Of a stretch of DNA of 54,868 nucleotides, positions 54,342 to 54,868 are shown piece after piece. The position numbers and the translations under genes are program-made. The DNA is taken from assembly GCA_021151525.1 (NCBI GenBank), contig JAGKXD010000013.1, forward strand, positions 1 through 54,868, read 5' to 3'. Source of the DNA: Cellvibrionaceae bacterium (GTDB lineage: Bacteria > Pseudomonadota > Gammaproteobacteria > Pseudomonadales > Cellvibrionaceae). The stretch's first letter is position 1, and each line of letters begins with the position of its first letter. The notes beneath the pieces are model-generated. The model ran no database searches. It worked only from the letters and a program-made list of their open reading frames with translations, and was not told the origin of the DNA.

Positions 54342-54791
54342 TTAAGGTTTGGCTTGGGCAAGTAGGCGATCGAGCGCATTGGCAAAGGCTTGTTTGTCCT
54401 TATCGTTGTAAGGCGGTGGGCCATCATGGACTACGCCGCTGGAGCGCATGGTTTCCATAAAATCGCGCATGTTGAGACGAGCACCAATGGAGTCTTTGGT
54501 GTAACGCTCTCCACGAGGGTTAATCACGGCCGCGCCTTTACCGATGGCTTCTGCAGCCAAGGGTATGTCGGCGGTAATCAAAATATCGCCCGCAACCAGC
54601 TCTTGGACTATATAGTTATCGGCCACGTCAAAGCCGCCGGCGACCTGGGTGGACTTAATCCAGGGTGAGGCTGGAGCTGATAAAAACTGGTTGGCGACCA
54701 ATGTCATGGTGATTTGGCGTTTGTGCGCAGCGCGATAGAGGATTTCTTTAACCGGCTTGGGGCAGGCATCGGCATCGACCCAGATTTGCAT
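54342..54791 (-). CDS. yaiI: UPF0178 family protein YaiI
   Basis: 149 residues matching YaiI/YqxD (E. coli about 152). Signature DADACPKPVKEIL at 6-18, ILITADIPLAAEA, and INPRGERYTKDSI. The PIN-like fold has conserved acidic residues (D6, D8) which might bind metal; the biochemical function is not settled. Separate unit, convergent with nothing, close to the window end. Confidence 0.92.
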   Translation of the reverse strand: MQIWVDADACPKPVKEILYRAAHKRQITMTLVANQFLSAPASPWIKSTQVAGGFDVADNYIVQELVAGDILITADIPLAAEAIGKGAAVINPRGERYTKDSIGARLNMRDFMETMRSSGVVHDGPPPYNDKDKQAFANALDRLLAQAKP

Positions 54792-54868
54792 AGCTTTCTC
54801 TTGGTTAGATAATGTACATTGACATAATATAGAACTATGTAAATAATAAGTTAAACTTCATTTTTGCA

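Overview
This window looks like a chromosome segment of a polysaccharide-degrading gammaproteobacterium of the Cellvibrio type (Cellvibrionaceae). The signs are a typical gammaproteobacterial housekeeping set (pdxB, alaA, msrB, queF, rapA, csdA, fnr, yaiI), a TonB-dependent receptor, and carbohydrate-active lipoproteins and secreted proteins whose domains are joined by polyserine linkers, a hallmark of Cellvibrio and Saccharophagus. The genus is an inference from gene content; no rRNA is present.

Layout. 1-7.0 kb: an unknown gene, then the overlapping operon pdxB - NAD-kinase-like protein - rlmI-like methyltransferase, then alaA, msrB and a membrane-anchored unknown. 7.0-7.45 kb: a tandemly duplicated tRNA-Glu/tRNA-Gly pair behind a strong promoter. 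7.46-14.0 kb: an unknown gene, a yadGH-like ABC exporter with queF, a membrane class III adenylate cyclase, a coiled-coil protein and a nitroreductase. 14.2-17.4 kb: tRNA-Ser, tRNA-Arg and a small island with a three-gene cassette (GHKL ATPase, DUF4325 STAS-like protein, two-helix membrane protein), closed by an N-terminally truncated tyrosine integrase.

17.3-35.3 kb is a xylan-type carbohydrate utilisation locus: a secreted unknown, a TonB-dependent receptor, a sugar/H+ symporter, a Gfo/Idh/MocA dehydrogenase, a PhyH-type dioxygenase, two GH26-like lipoproteins, a GH43 beta-xylosidase, a 1186-residue secreted multidomain di-haem oxidoreductase and a LacI-family regulator. Exact or near-exact copies of the 12-bp palindrome GTTAACGTTAAC lie in the control regions of the receptor/transporter, the GH43 operon and the second GH26 gene, and a degenerate copy lies upstream of the regulator. 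The simplest model is one LacI-type regulon. The receptor and symporter would import oligosaccharides or sugars, the GH26 and GH43 enzymes would depolymerise the chain, and the di-haem protein would add an extracellular redox step.

35.3-54.9 kb: a tandem kinase-pseudokinase, an fnr - DUF4202 - sirB2 operon, a PLDc_N-TPR membrane protein, a cold-shock protein, a polyserine FG-GAP lipoprotein, a receiver-TPR protein, a DUF4380 protein, a hexose-6-phosphate mutarotase, rapA, a long inverted repeat, a small unknown, two paralogous single-pass membrane proteins, csdA with a long leader, and yaiI.

The most promising candidates for new biology are the GHKL-STAS-membrane cassette (a possible partner-switching or defence module) and the CBM-like/FN3/di-haem secreted protein.
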